Counted from the stretch's first letter, positions 47,840-59,204 are shown. The stretch is 64,000 nt of DNA from Lojkania enalia (GCA_010094045.1 ML986619.1:194858-258857), one strand, 5' to 3'. The notes: generated by a model from the sequence alone, not told the origin. Translations and numbers: made by a program.

Positions 47840-49295
47840 CTGCAACCATCCTATGGCCTACCTATATACTCCCTCTCCCCTTAACCCACCTGCATCCTCC
47901 AGTCTGAAAACGTTGATTTCTTCTCCCAGCCGCCCTATGCACTGTGCACCAGCCAGCCGCTAGAGCGTGATATCTACCTCTTAGCTGCCGTTCCCCTTCC
48001 GCTCCACATCCCTCTGCCCTGAAAACCAACTCTTCCCTTCCTAGCCTCCCTCTATCGACTGCCTGCTCTCGCATCACTCAATTCCATCGCCTCATCACAC
48101 GTGCCTCCCTAATTCACCCGCCCTCCCATTGGCCGCCCGCAGCCGCCTTCCTTCGCTCGCCCCAGCCTCGACCGGCCCGCCCGTCGCGCCTCACCAATCA
48201 GACCACCACTTACCCCAGATCCGATGCTGCATCACGCGTTCAGGTAGGACGTCGCCAAGCCATACTAGCTATTGCTGTGGCGTCCTCCCATCGCAGCTAG
48301 CATGCGCAAAACCGAGAACCCTGCGAGGGCCAACCTTCCGCCGCGTCGCTGCATGCCGGGCTCTGACCAATCCGGCGCCTAGACGAGGTCACTTTTATTT
48401 TTTTTTGTGTGAGAGAAGAGCAGAAGCTTATGCCCGGCCCCGGATGTGTATACGACGCACGCAAGCACGCAACTGTTGACGGCATTTTCCTTGCACACGC
48501 TTGGAGGTGCGAGGCGCACGCACGGTTGAGCTTGTCTATGTCAAGACCAGACGGTGCTATACAGACATGTCCCCTCGTGTTGTTCATACGATAGGCTTGC
48601 ACCGCTCAGGAAGGCTCGAGGACTTCCGTTTGTCTCACCAGTTCGACGGCCGATCCCCATCCATCCCTAAAATAGTGAAAGAGTCCCCAGTCCCAGAACA
48701 TCGGAGGCGCAGCAAGACGCCGCACTCCCAGATGATCCCTCAGATCCCGTTGCTTTTTTGCGCCCGGGCTGCGTCCTGCACCAATGACAGTAGGGTAAGA
48801 AGCAAAATATTTTCATGGGCTGCAGGCGAAGACATTTTGTTTTTCGGTCCTCAGCGGGGAGCCTCAAACGGATATAGCCTAGGCGAAGATGGGGATTCTT
48901 CTAACCTTACTCGTATTCACAGGCCGCAAAAATCGCGGTTGCAAAACGACGGAAGCCTCCTTGTGCACGGTGGAGGAAGCGTCCGAGCTCGAACACGTTA
49001 CACCGGATGGCTCGGGCTGGGCACCAGTCCTCATGGTTCCCAATATGGGAGCCCAAAGCGAACGAGCAAAGGAGATAAAATTGCCTGCGCTGCATTTGTG
49101 CCTGAACCTGTGCCTGGACACATGTATATCAAATCCATCATCTGAATTGGTATCTCTGCATAATCTGAAACCTTTGTCCATACCTACCCAGACCCTGGGG
49201 TCAGATGACACCCACTATTATGCCAACTGCTCCCATGAAAATGACCCATATAGAATTGCTCCGTTAAAGTTACAAATCTGCATTTGGGAAAGCAG
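46200..49295. promoter_or_regulatory. Long GC-rich region upstream of the C2H2 factor
   Basis: About 3.1 kb between the start of the C2H2 factor and the stop of the MOB gene. It is GC-rich and has many short open frames but none with protein features. Long upstream regions are common for fungal regulators and would contain the promoter, a long 5' UTR and possibly upstream ORFs. Pyrimidine-rich blocks near 47.77-48.08 kb and an AGC repeat are present. There is no RNA gene. Confidence 0.45.
47811..47837 (+). repeat. AGC trinucleotide microsatellite, nine units
   Basis: Nine consecutive AGC units in the non-coding region upstream of the C2H2 factor. Confidence 0.9.
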
Positions 49296-50846
49296 TTACT
49301 CCGCTGACCCTGGCTTCTCCCCTGCTTCTTTGGCGTCGCTCGCTGTTTCTACATCAGTTACAGCCTCGCCCTTTCCCGCTTTCTCCGCTTCTTCGGAGAA
49401 AGTCATTTCTGCCTCTGCCTTCACTTCCGCCTCATTTTTCTTTTCTTCTACAAGCTTAGTCTCTACCGCAGAGGCTTCAACTTCACTAGGCTTACCTTCC
49501 TGCTCTTCTTTCTTAGGCTCGGATTCGGCCTCGGCTGCGGGCCCTTCCTTCTCCGCTTCACTAGCGTCTTGCTTATCGACTTCGTCTACCGCGTGGGACG
49601 TCTCCGCCTCCGGAGATGCACTTTGCTCTGCGGCTTCAGAAGTTTCGCCTATTGTCAGCTCCTGTAGTGAGGCTAGGTCCTCAGTCTCGGGTGTGGTTTC
49701 GATTGCAGGCTCTTCAGGAACAGGTTCTGGTTTCTTTGGCTGCTCATCATCTTCTTCAGTCTCCTCGACAACTGTAGACACAGTAGTGGCTCCAACTGAC
49801 GGTGAATGGCGATGTCGCTTCGTTGTACCAGCGGTTGGCAGCGTATGATCCGTTACGCCTTCAACAACAGAAGACGTTTCTATCTCCTGTAAACCTGGGC
49901 CAGAAGGTTCCCGTTTCATGATCAATGGCGGAGCCACTGGTGCAGCTTCTGTAGCGGGTTCAAAGCCTTCGGCCTCCGGTGGGATCGTGTAGTTGTCCTC
50001 TGGTATCAATCCGTATTCGTCACACACAGTCTTGAAGAAACTGTACAACCCAGTCCGCCCCTCGACCTTCCAAAAGACTTCTCGGTGCTGAAACCAAGCG
50101 TGCGCGAATATCCTATACACCCGCCTGAAGATATTCGTCATGGCGCGTATTTGCTGATGTTGAGTCGCGGGATCAGGTACCCCCGCCCTCGATGGGAAAT
50201 TCTTGGGAGACGTCAAAGTATTGGCGGCCCAATCCAAGGTGTGACAGCAGTAATCGATGGCACAGCAGGATTTAGGTGGATCATGAACGGCACACAAATA
50301 TTGCCACTCTGAGGCTCGCATTTCGGGGCAAGTAACCGACGAACATGGCGGGTTATCGAAGAACAGGGCCACGATTATGGAATTCACTTTTTGGGTAAGG
50401 AAACGGCATAATTCATAGAGCCACATAGTTCTGTCCTGGCCGTCTGGCGGTTGTGCAAGCTTAAGTGCCATCTCTTTGTCTACCGGTATCGTGCTGTTCG
50501 AGCCGATTGGATGCGTTAGGAAGTTATGGAGGGCCTTGAGGTGTTCTATTAAGTGGAATCCAGATTGAATCTGTTGTTGGTCTATAGTTAGCATCGGAGC
50601 TAAACTTGATAATTTGAATACGTTGGCAATGCATACATCTGATAACTCTATAAGCGGAGGGCCTTCAGCCATATCTGCTGCTTTTGTACCCGGACGTATC
50701 CTCCTTCCTGCGCCATGGTCTGTGAATAGCTTCTGCTGCTCTTCTGTCGTCGCGACGGGCGATTTGGGCCCAAGCTGGTCCTCAGCAATCGGGGGAGGGC
50801 TAGGAAGACGCGGAGAGCTTGAGGGTGACAGCGCCGAGGCAGCCAT
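49296..50846 (-). CDS. MOB kinase-activator family protein with long acidic tail
   Basis: A single exon of 516 residues. The MOB domain occupies about residues 75-290. It holds a zinc site made of CSSVTC (CX4C) and HAWFQH (HX4H), with the family sequences LPTIDQ-like start, SEWQYLCAVHDPPKSCCAIDY, FRRVYRIFAHAWFQHREVFW and LYSFFKTVCDEYGLIP between and around. MOB proteins bind and activate NDR/LATS-type kinases or sit in STRIPAK complexes. Usual members are about 210-240 residues, so the tail of about 225 residues is extra. It is rich in Glu, Ser and Ala and probably disordered. The closest subgroup (MOB1, MOB2 or MOB4) cannot be settled by eye. It is divergent from ZNG1, with about 514 bp shared upstream. 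Confidence 0.9.
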   Translation of the reverse strand: MAASALSPSSSPRLPSPPPIAEDQLGPKSPVATTEEQQKLFTDHGAGRRIRPGTKAADMAEGPPLIELSDVCIANVFKLSSLAPMLTIDQQQIQSGFHLIEHLKALHNFLTHPIGSNSTIPVDKEMALKLAQPPDGQDRTMWLYELCRFLTQKVNSIIVALFFDNPPCSSVTCPEMRASEWQYLCAVHDPPKSCCAIDYCCHTLDWAANTLTSPKNFPSRAGVPDPATQHQQIRAMTNIFRRVYRIFAHAWFQHREVFWKVEGRTGLYSFFKTVCDEYGLIPEDNYTIPPEAEGFEPATEAAPVAPPLIMKREPSGPGLQEIETSSVVEGVTDHTLPTAGTTKRHRHSPSVGATTVSTVVEETEEDDEQPKKPEPVPEEPAIETTPETEDLASLQELTIGETSEAAEQSASPEAETSHAVDEVDKQDASEAEKEGPAAEAESEPKKEEQEGKPSEVEASAVETKLVEEKKNEAEVKAEAEMTFSEEAEKAGKGEAVTDVETASDAKEAGEKPGSAE

Positions 50847-51360
50847 TAAGGGAGTCGTACGCGGCCAGGAAGGCAGCGAGCGATGGGTGGTCTGGCGGGT
50901 GTTTGTTGTCGGCTGTTAGGGAAAGGTAACGCCTTGCCTTGAAGCTGCAGGGTGCTCGGAGCTCACTTGCGCTAACCCGAAAATGGACCAGCGGTCTGTC
51001 AGTTTGTCCATTACGACTAGCCCATACATCTGGCTCTCAAGAACATATTAAACCTCTAGAACTGAATTAAAATGTAAGCAGATAACCCTTTAACTCTCTA
51101 CGCCATAATTTTGTGCATGATCCCTGCGTATAAGGAAGAAGATGAACTCCGAGGGCTACTTACGGCATTGCGAAATCGAAGACCACCATTTGCGATTTTC
51201 AAGTCATTCGCCGCTCCTCCGCCTTCGCTCTTCTGCTATTTCTTTTTCTATTTCAGTGTCTCTATATCCCCCATCTATTTCTTTCGAGACTCGTCTGACT
51301 TCTACAGTCTTTCTATTTTCAAGCCTTTCAGCAGAATCGATCCATCGCTCTACAATCACC
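50847..51360. promoter_or_regulatory. Shared upstream region of the MOB gene (-) and ZNG1 (+)
   Basis: 514 bases between two divergent start codons. It carries both promoters. A pyrimidine-rich stretch precedes the ZNG1 ATG. Confidence 0.5.
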
Positions 51361-52702
51361 ATGGATCATGAATCTTCAGATGATGAGATCCCAGTCCTCG
51401 TAAAGCCTGAAGAAAAGGTTAACCTGACTGTAGCTAGTCAGGATCCGGCACTAGAAGTCGCATCATTGAATGAGGATGACGAGATCCCAAATCTTGTTAA
51501 GGGATTAGATGATACACCTACCAGCAAAGTACCCATTACGATAGTAACAGGCTATTTGGGCGCAGGCAAAACAACTTTACTCAACTACATTCTCACGCAA
51601 CAGCACGGCAAGAAGATCGCAGTCATTTTGAATGAATTCGGTGACAGTAAGCAAACACTAGATCCAGCAGGACGGTCGTTCTAACGAGAATTAACCAGCT
51701 ATTGACATCGAGAAACAACTCACAGTATCAGACATGAATTCAACAGAGGCAAAGCCTATTCCATTTGTTCCGTTAGCAAATGGCTGCATATGCTGTTCTG
51801 TCAAAGATGTCGGCGTTGCTGCCATTGAAAATTTGATGGAGCAGCGGGGCAAATTTGACTATATCCTGCTCGAGACAACCGGTCTAGCTGATCCTGGAAA
51901 TATAGCCCCCATGTTCTGGCTAGATGATGGACTCGGAAGTACTATTTTCTTAGACGGCATCGTAACGCTTGTTGATGCAAAGAACGTCATCAAGAGTCTT
52001 GATGAAGGGTTTGGTGACGAAAGGAAAGACGTAGGAGACCACGATCGCGATGAACATGGTCCACTCTTGACAACCGCACATCTACAGATCAGTCACGCAG
52101 ATGTCATCCTGGTCAACAAAGCAGATCTAGTCTCTAAAAAGGAGCTTGACAGAGTTTCTGCTCGGATCAAATCGATAAATGCGCTGGCGAAGATAGAAAT
52201 CACAACGCGAAGTCAAGTCCCCAAATTAGACGGCTTTCTACTCGATATCCATGCATATGACGAAGTCAAGGACGCGGATCTAAAATTTGCCAGTAAAGGT
52301 CATAGTCATCTTGATCGGGTAAGTCTCGCGAGAGCATTTAACTGATTCATCCTGCTAACGCACTGGAAGACGATCTCGACACATACCCTTTCTTTCCAAG
52401 CTCTTTCGCAAGAACAGGTATCAAGCCTTGACGTATTTCTGCGGACAATGCTCTGGGAAGATGAGCTTCCAGGAAACATTGCCTTCCAAAGGTTCGAAAT
52501 TCACAGATTAAAGGGGCGAGTGCCGACAACTGACGGCAAGGTCCTGCTCATTCAGGGAGTTCGAAACATATATGATATAAATGAGGGAAAGCCTTCGCAA
52601 AGTGAAAAGCCGGGCGGAGTGTCCAAAATAGTATTGATCGGCCGGGGAGTGGTTCAGTCAGCGTTTCTTGAGAGTCTACTGTGGCTATTACATTCGACTT
52701 AA
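51361..52702 (+). CDS. ZNG1: ZNG1-type zinc GTPase (CobW family), three exons
   Basis: Exons are 51361-51646, 51699-52318 and 52370-52702, giving 412 residues. Introns are 52 and 51 nt (GTAAGC/TCTAAC/CAG and GTAAGT/GCTAAC/AAG). The GTPase domain has Walker [14 protein letters not shown], the zinc motif GCICCSV (CxCC), ETTGLADPG as the switch/Walker B region and NKADL as the G4 motif. The CobW C-terminal domain follows ([32 protein letters not shown]). ZNG1 proteins transfer zinc to methionine aminopeptidase 1 in the cytosol. The N terminus has two acidic motif copies, DDEIPVLVK and DDEIPNLVK, in place of the single CPELVPI-like docking motif of animal ZNG1. The gene ends 56 bp from the MFS stop. 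Confidence 0.93.
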
Positions 52703-52758
52703 TACAGGTATAGATACTATACGGTAGCCAAGCGCTTTTTCGAATCACTTTCTATCCA

Positions 52759-54642
52759 TCAGGCGACTTCCTTCTTTTCGGTCTCCAATCTAACAGCCTG
52801 CGCGTCACTCTTATTAATCTTCTTCACACTTCTCGTGCTCAGTGCACTCGCAATCGCAACCGCTCCAAACGCAATTGCAATCAAGTATACCATTTTGAAA
52901 GCGCCAACATAAGTCCCCTTTACCGCCATCATGGCCGCCTGCACTGTTTCCGGGTTAATACCGGGCACATTCGCATACGCTGCCGGAGTATTCAAAGCAG
53001 TTGCAGATAGAAGCGAAGAAAACGAGCCGCTAAAACCAGTATTCTGTATCATTCTCTGGAGGGTAGGTGCGATATTTGATTGATATCGCGAGGTATAGAT
53101 TGACACATAGATGCTTGTTGCAACGGCACCTCCAATCAATCTAAATGTGGATATCAAGCCCACAGCAACGCCGATGTCGTTCTGGTCATCCAATCCAAGG
53201 CTGACCATTCCGAAGCTGAGTGGACTCGGTGGAAGATTGCAAGCTGCGACGATCACAACAGTAGCGATAGCTTGGGCCTTGTCGTTGATGCCGACGCTTG
53301 CTAGAGACCCAATTAGCGCAGTCTGAGCAACGATGCACCCAACAAGTTGCCAGCGTTCATGACCCACCCATGGCATGACAGTAATGCAGTACCAGCCGGC
53401 AATGATCGTTCCGAAGGAGACCATATTCGCATAGACGCCGCGGATGATGGTATCATTTGCCGGAACGAAGAGTAGGGCTGACTGGCGCGGCCAGAGGACG
53501 TTCATACTGTAATAGAGCATACCTGCTACGAAGCACACTACAAGAAGGGCAGTAAATCTACTCACTATCAGCTCGTTCTGAAGACATGACAAGATCAAAC
53601 TTACTCGCGCCATTTTTTGAACAACTTTGGCGGAAGAATCGGGTATCTAAGGGGAGCAAAAACCTCCCAGAAACCCAGAGCAATGAAGCAAACAAAGGCG
53701 ACAACAATCGGAGCTACGACATGCGAGCTGGACCAAGGGTACGATACTCCTCCCTGCACAACGTTAGCGAGCTACTATTCAAGCTTCGAATGCAGCATAC
53801 CCAATTCAACCCAAGCAACAGTAGCAAACAACCCCCAGTAAACAACCACAAGCCCACATGATCTAACTCCTTCATCAATTCCCACCTCGTCTTATGATCC
53901 TCCTCATGTTTCGTCTCAAAACTCGGTGGCTTATAAAACACCCAAAGCATAACCGCCGTCGCCGTCTCCCACGCAAAACAAAACCAATAACACGACCTCC
54001 ACCCAATCTTCGTATATGTGATAAACGCATAAGAAATCAGCGGCCCAAAACTACTAACATGGTTTGCCATGATCATGACACCGAGAGTAGCGAACCGGTA
54101 TCGGTTGGGAACAAGCTCTTGCGCGCAGGCAAAACACATCTCCTGGAATCCGCCGCCGAAGCCGAAGAACACGCCGGCGATAATCATTTGGGTGATTGAT
54201 TGGCCGGTGGCGCCAACGAGGGCACCGATGGCAGCGGATATGGCGCCTGTGAGCAGGAACCAGCGGCGGCCGAAGATATCGGCTAGACGACCGCCGACAG
54301 TGACGATGATGGCGGCGCCCAGATTCCATGTCACTGTTATCCAGGGGTACTTGGGGTCGGGGCCGAGGTCGGCGTTTATGTAGGCGAGGACAGCGGCGGG
54401 CATGATGAGGGTAAAGAGGTAGGATTCGTACATCATGATTAGGGACTAGAGAGTTGTTAGACTGATAGTTGCATGAAGCGTTAGAGGAATAGCACCAATA
54501 TAGCCATCTTGGTCTTGAATGAGATCTTTGGGCGGGATTCTACAGAGACCTCTACGTTGGAATCTTTCGTGCTGCCATGATCAGGTGCCTTTTCGATGGC
54601 TTCGACTTCCTGCGTGTTGGCCTTTTCTTCTGCGAGAGACAT
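52759..54642 (-). CDS. TRI12-type MFS transporter, four exons
   Basis: Exons are 54642-54496, 54445-53801, 53753-53605 and 53557-52759, giving 579 residues. Introns of 50, 47 and 47 nt join in frame. An acidic cytoplasmic N terminus (SLAEEKANTQEVEAIEKA) leads into the first helices. Motif A-like GGRLADIFGRRW is present after the second helix. Further helices include IIAGVFFGFGGGFQEMCF, LFTGGCLLLLLGLNW, VVAPIVVAFVCFIALGF, FTALLVVCFVAGMLYYSM and a last one in VYLIAIAFGAVAIASALS. The overall pattern matches fungal TRI12/DHA2-like exporters with 12-14 helices. Members export toxins, drugs or siderophores; the substrate here is unknown, and there is no biosynthetic cluster next to it. The stop is 56 bp from the ZNG1 stop. 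Confidence 0.92.
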
Positions 54643-56237
54643 TTTGATGGATATATGTGCCCAGAGAACTAAAGAGGAGCGAATCGAGACTTAACGACTT
54701 TGGCTTCTGAAGCGTGCTCTTCTACAAGGCCCAAAATAAAAAGGCTTGAGTATTCGGACTTAAGCAAAGTCGATAAAGCTTGTACCGATTAAAGCATCAC
54801 AAAATGTGATCGCCAAGAGGGAATTGAGATATTTTCGATTAGAACTAGGCCCCTACCGCAGGACAAATATCCATTAAATACTCATTTACAATGTCTATAC
54901 CCGGCTGTACCACATCTATGGCGGCGCAACTATGAGAGGCGAAGGAGAGCGAACAACCGCCACCATGCCTGCGGACACCCAGGCTTGCAAGGAAGCCGTT
55001 ACTGAAGAGGGCTAAGTTCTGCATTCTATGGTCCGGGGAAACGGTTAGATTATAAACGATGTTGGCGGTTGGGAATGGAAAAGTGGTTCCGGTGGCTGAG
55101 ATGATTCATTAGCGTCGTGCGGGGAGTCAGTCAATGGGATTTGCAGACACGTATGTGCAACAAGTCGTTGTAAGGGAATATATATTGGAGTATCGAAAAG
55201 ACGTGGCGCGGAAAATGGTTATCCAAAACTTACAGGTCAATCCAGTGAGCAAGAGTTTCGCAACGGAGAGGAATAGGATATTAGGGATTCACAAACTTTT
55301 ACATTTAATCTAGGGCGCAAATCCAGCATCTAAGTTCATATCATGGTTTAGGAATACTATGAATTCTTACTTGCAAACTCAGAAATGCAACGAAGCTCCC
55401 AATCCTTGGAACATAAGATACGCAGCTGCAAAGCATGGCCCCTCGCTTTAAGAGCCGCCTATTCTCCTGCGCCCCTATCTTGTCCCTCTCTGCTCTAGAT
55501 GAACAAACGATACACTAAGCATGATATCCAATTCAGCACCGAAAACTTACATCCACTCGTACTATGCCCTGGATTTTTCTTCAGGCTGGTTCGCCTTTGA
55601 TGATTTTTTTTTTTTAATCCTCATCAACGTGCAGCATCTAGTAGAGTTCCCAAGAGGAAATCGTAGTTGACTCACTATCTTTGACGTTACAAAACAAAGC
55701 TTCTCTGTTGTTCTCACGATCTCTTGCTTATGCTCTCCTGCGTTGTGTAAACTAACATTACATTACCAAAGATCTCTACACATTCTCTCGTAGTGCACTT
55801 GCGCTGCGCGTGGGAGTGGGATTCTATTTTCCTATGGAGAAAAAAATTTTTTTTTTTTTTTTTTCAAATACTAATTTCAGAATTCATGTTCTTGACGTGG
55901 AATGCATGTTTGTGAAGACGCATGGTTCGGGCAATCATTGTCCCACCATACCCGGCGGAGAAATTCACGTCCCCTAGTCGATTGTATGCCCCTCGCTCCC
56001 CGCAATTTCGCTCAATATCAACCCGTTCATCTAAACAATATAGGAAACGGGGTCTTGGCCTATTTGAGGGGAGTTCTTGCACAGCTTTCCCGGATAGTAA
56101 GTCATTAATGCGAGGTACCAATACTATGTGCAGATCGAAAATGCAGGTACATATATAATATTCGCGCCACAAAATGCGAAAATGAATGTCCTATATCAAA
56201 ACCTCAGCTTTTTTGTCTCTTTTTCATTCGGCCTGCA
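54643..56237. other. Gene-free stretch between transporter and lyase genes
   Basis: About 1.6 kb containing the divergent upstream regions of the MFS gene (-) and the secreted lyase candidate (+). It contains A/T runs. No frame was supportable. Confidence 0.45.
55840..55864. repeat. A7T18 homopolymer run
   Basis: Seven A followed by eighteen T, in the upstream region of the lyase gene. Confidence 0.85.
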
Positions 56238-59030
56238 ATGTTTAATGTTATATATGGCGTTCTAGCCTTCACTACGTTTGCGAGTCACGCTACGTCCCAA
56301 CAATTGAATAGCACGGGTAGCGATGTGACTGTGAAGTGGCTGGAGAAACCTCCAAAATACAACAATGGTGTTACATTTGGGTTGCCATGGGCTCGCGGCC
56401 AACACCTTGCTAATGCGACGACCTTTACCGCCTCGTCAGGAAACAACGACCCGGTACAACTTCAGACGTGGGTTACAGCATACTGGCCTGATGGATCGAT
56501 TAAATGGACCGGACACGCCGTTGCCGGTTCTGAGTCTATCTATGAGGAATACCACGTTGTTGCAAACGGACTAGGGAATGCAACTTCGTCTAGTAGAGAG
56601 AAGCGGGCTGCTACACTCGGAGGCATTCGAGTGAGGGACTCCTCGAGTGGGATTGAGGTGGATACGGGCAAGATTGTTGCTTCATTCCCCAAATCAGGCG
56701 CCGCCCTCGTATCCTCAATCATGTCACACAGTGGCAAGATTGTGGGGGAGAATGGGCGCTTGGTCTTGAGGTCGCAGTCTGGAGCCGAGGATGATGACAA
56801 AAATGGAAGTCAGTCTGGTATCAAGTACTGGACCTTCTCAAGCAAGATCTACAACGTTACAGTGTCAACAAACAGTTCTGTTCGCGCTCTAGTAACAGTC
56901 CAAGGTATCCACCAGGAGGATGGAGATTCAGTGGCTACTCACAAGGACTGGCTTCCGTTTACCGTACGTTTCTATCTCTACGCTAATTCGGAGGCTCTTC
57001 GAATCGTTCATACCATAGTCTACGACGGCGATGCTAAGACGGACTTCATATCCGGGCTCGGTATCAAATTTGATGTACCCCTCTCCAAAGAAGAGCTGTT
57101 CAACCGTCACGTACGGATCGCTGGTGTTGATGGCGGAATTTTGCATGAGGCGGTTCAAGGTATCACAGGCCTCCGCAGAGATCCAGGAAAGGATGTACGG
57201 ACAGCGCAGTACAACGGCACTCAGCTCCCTGATAAAAGTACTTGGCCCACAAATGTCTCCGGTAAACTTCAATGGGTGCCATCTTGGAATGACTATCGCT
57301 TAACCCAATTGTCGCCGGATGGCTTCAATATCAAGAAGCGAACCAAGGCTGGGCAAAGCTGGCTCAAGATTCCCGGAGGGACTCGTGCTGGTGGATTGGC
57401 GTACCTCGGTGGTGCTACTGTCGGCGGCCTTGCTGTCGGACTGCGCGATTTCTGGAAGAAGTATCCGACGAGTCTGGATATTTCTGATGCTGCTACCAAC
57501 CAAGGATCGATTACTCTTTGGTTATACAGCCCCTCAGCTGAGCCTTTGGACGTCCGGCCATATCACGATGGATTGGGAGAAGACACATACGCCAAGCAAC
57601 TGGACGCACTGGAGATAACATATGAGGACTACGAAGATGGTTATAATACGCCTTATGGGGTCGCTAGAACTAACGAGCTATATATCTACGCCTTTGACAG
57701 CACACCATCCGCAGACAAACTATCAGTCTTGACAAACCAGACTAGTGAGCCGCCAGTTCTCATTGCGACGCCTGAATACATCCATAGTACTAGAGCCCTA
57801 GGATCCTACTGGTCATTACCCAATATTACGTCAGATTCTGTGGCAACAATTGAATCTCACCTAGACTTTGTCGTAAAGTTCTACGAGAACCAGATTGAGC
57901 AGCGTCGATGGTACGGCTTCTGGGATCACGGCGACATCCAACATGGCTATGACGAAGACCGGCACACTTGGAAATATGATGTTGGTGGTTATGCTTGGGA
58001 CAATTCCGAGCTCTCGCCTGACTTGTTCTTTTGGACTTTTTTCCTGCGCACGGGACGCGCTGATGTATACCGCTTGGCTGAAGCTCAGGCCCGACATGGA
58101 GGAGAGGTAGATTCCTACCATCTGGGCAACTTTACGGGATTGGGTACACGACATGGTGTTCAGCATTGGAGTGACAGTGCGAAACAAGTCCGCATTTCGA
58201 CGCCCGTCTATAGGAAGGCATTCTACTATCTCACTGGTGGAGATGAGCGAACAGGCGACCTCATTCACACAGTGCTTGAAGCGGAAAAGGCCTTCTATCT
58301 TGTGGATGCTCGCCGCAAGGTCCGAGATCCGGGGGTTGTCTATCATCCAGATCCGAAGGCGCTCTACCTCAATTTTGGCACGGATTGGGCTGGCGTGGCA
58401 GCAGCGTTCCTTCTGGAATGGGAACGCCGCGGACCAAGATGGGAGGAAGCGCGCGACAAGCTAATTGAGACGACTAAGTCTTTCCCGAAACTGAAGAACG
58501 GGTTCGTGACTGGTGAAGCATTGTATGACTCCACAAATGGAGCGTGGGCACCTCCTCCAACGGATCCCGAAAATCAGGGCAATGTCAGCGTCTCCCACTT
58601 ATCTGCTGTGTTTGGTGTCCTTGAAACCATTGATGAGCTGACTGAGCACTACGCTGAAATTCCCAAGGCCTTCACAGATGCTTGGCTCGATTACTGCTAC
58701 TACTACGGTGCGAGCAAAGCTGAACAGAAAGCACGATATGGACGTGATTTCGGAAGCTTGAGTCTTAGACAAGGCCATTCCAGACTCACAGCTTACGCTG
58801 CTAAGAAGCGAAATAATGCGACGCTTGCAGGAAGAGCGTGGAATGAATTTTTAAATGATAACAGTCCAGACGAACTCAGCCCAACTGACCCTTGGACGAC
58901 GGTGAGAATTAGTGGTAGTCAGGTGTTGGTGCCTGTGGATGAGGCGGCCTGGATAACCACAAACGCTGCCGCATTATTCGGGTTGGCCGCAATAGAGAAT
59001 ATAGCGCTGCTTGGAGCGCCTAGGAGTTGA
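56238..59030 (+). CDS. Secreted PcRGLX/YetA-like protein, candidate rhamnogalacturonan exolyase
   Basis: A single exon of 930 residues. The start gives a clean signal peptide (MFNVIYGVLAFTTFASHATS, cleavage about residue 21). The next part shows PKYNNGVTFGLPWARGQHL and VTAYWPDGSIKWTGHAVAG, as in the N-terminal domain of PcRGLX/YetA proteins. The central region has RRWYGFWDHGDIQHGYDED, YDVGGYAWDNSELSPDLF and EAQARHGGEVDSYHLG, likely on an alpha/alpha-toroid with acidic and His residues. Several N-glycosylation sequons support secretion. PcRGLX of Penicillium is an exo-acting rhamnogalacturonan lyase (PL26, from memory). Pectin side-chain or related polysaccharide breakdown outside the cell is the likely role. 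Catalytic residues could not be confirmed by eye. Confidence 0.85.
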   Translation: MFNVIYGVLAFTTFASHATSQQLNSTGSDVTVKWLEKPPKYNNGVTFGLPWARGQHLANATTFTASSGNNDPVQLQTWVTAYWPDGSIKWTGHAVAGSESIYEEYHVVANGLGNATSSSREKRAATLGGIRVRDSSSGIEVDTGKIVASFPKSGAALVSSIMSHSGKIVGENGRLVLRSQSGAEDDDKNGSQSGIKYWTFSSKIYNVTVSTNSSVRALVTVQGIHQEDGDSVATHKDWLPFTVRFYLYANSEALRIVHTIVYDGDAKTDFISGLGIKFDVPLSKEELFNRHVRIAGVDGGILHEAVQGITGLRRDPGKDVRTAQYNGTQLPDKSTWPTNVSGKLQWVPSWNDYRLTQLSPDGFNIKKRTKAGQSWLKIPGGTRAGGLAYLGGATVGGLAVGLRDFWKKYPTSLDISDAATNQGSITLWLYSPSAEPLDVRPYHDGLGEDTYAKQLDALEITYEDYEDGYNTPYGVARTNELYIYAFDSTPSADKLSVLTNQTSEPPVLIATPEYIHSTRALGSYWSLPNITSDSVATIESHLDFVVKFYENQIEQRRWYGFWDHGDIQHGYDEDRHTWKYDVGGYAWDNSELSPDLFFWTFFLRTGRADVYRLAEAQARHGGEVDSYHLGNFTGLGTRHGVQHWSDSAKQVRISTPVYRKAFYYLTGGDERTGDLIHTVLEAEKAFYLVDARRKVRDPGVVYHPDPKALYLNFGTDWAGVAAAFLLEWERRGPRWEEARDKLIETTKSFPKLKNGFVTGEALYDSTNGAWAPPPTDPENQGNVSVSHLSAVFGVLETIDELTEHYAEIPKAFTDAWLDYCYYYGASKAEQKARYGRDFGSLSLRQGHSRLTAYAAKKRNNATLAGRAWNEFLNDNSPDELSPTDPWTTVRISGSQVLVPVDEAAWITTNAAALFGLAAIENIALLGAPRS

Positions 59031-59204
59031 ATTTTATAGCTCAAGAGAAAGTTAAAATCGTAGACTGAGCTGTCAAGTCACTTCTGATACATTGAAAATT
59101 CCGCATTACTAACGGCCCAACTTCTGAACTCGCGAAAAGACTACAAGGTGGGACCGCATTTAAATATTACGATTTCCCACATCCTAAACCCGATAAATAG
59201 ATAT

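Noticed and set aside
48889..49848. 319-residue plus-strand frame rich in Ser/Ala
   Set aside because: It mostly mirrors the Glu/Ser/Ala-rich tail of the MOB protein on the other strand. It has no protein features or splice context of its own.
54054..54383. Two frames (91 aa on -, 104 aa on +) near 54.1-54.4 kb
   Set aside because: They overlap exon 2 of the MFS transporter and show arginine- or proline-biased shadow composition.
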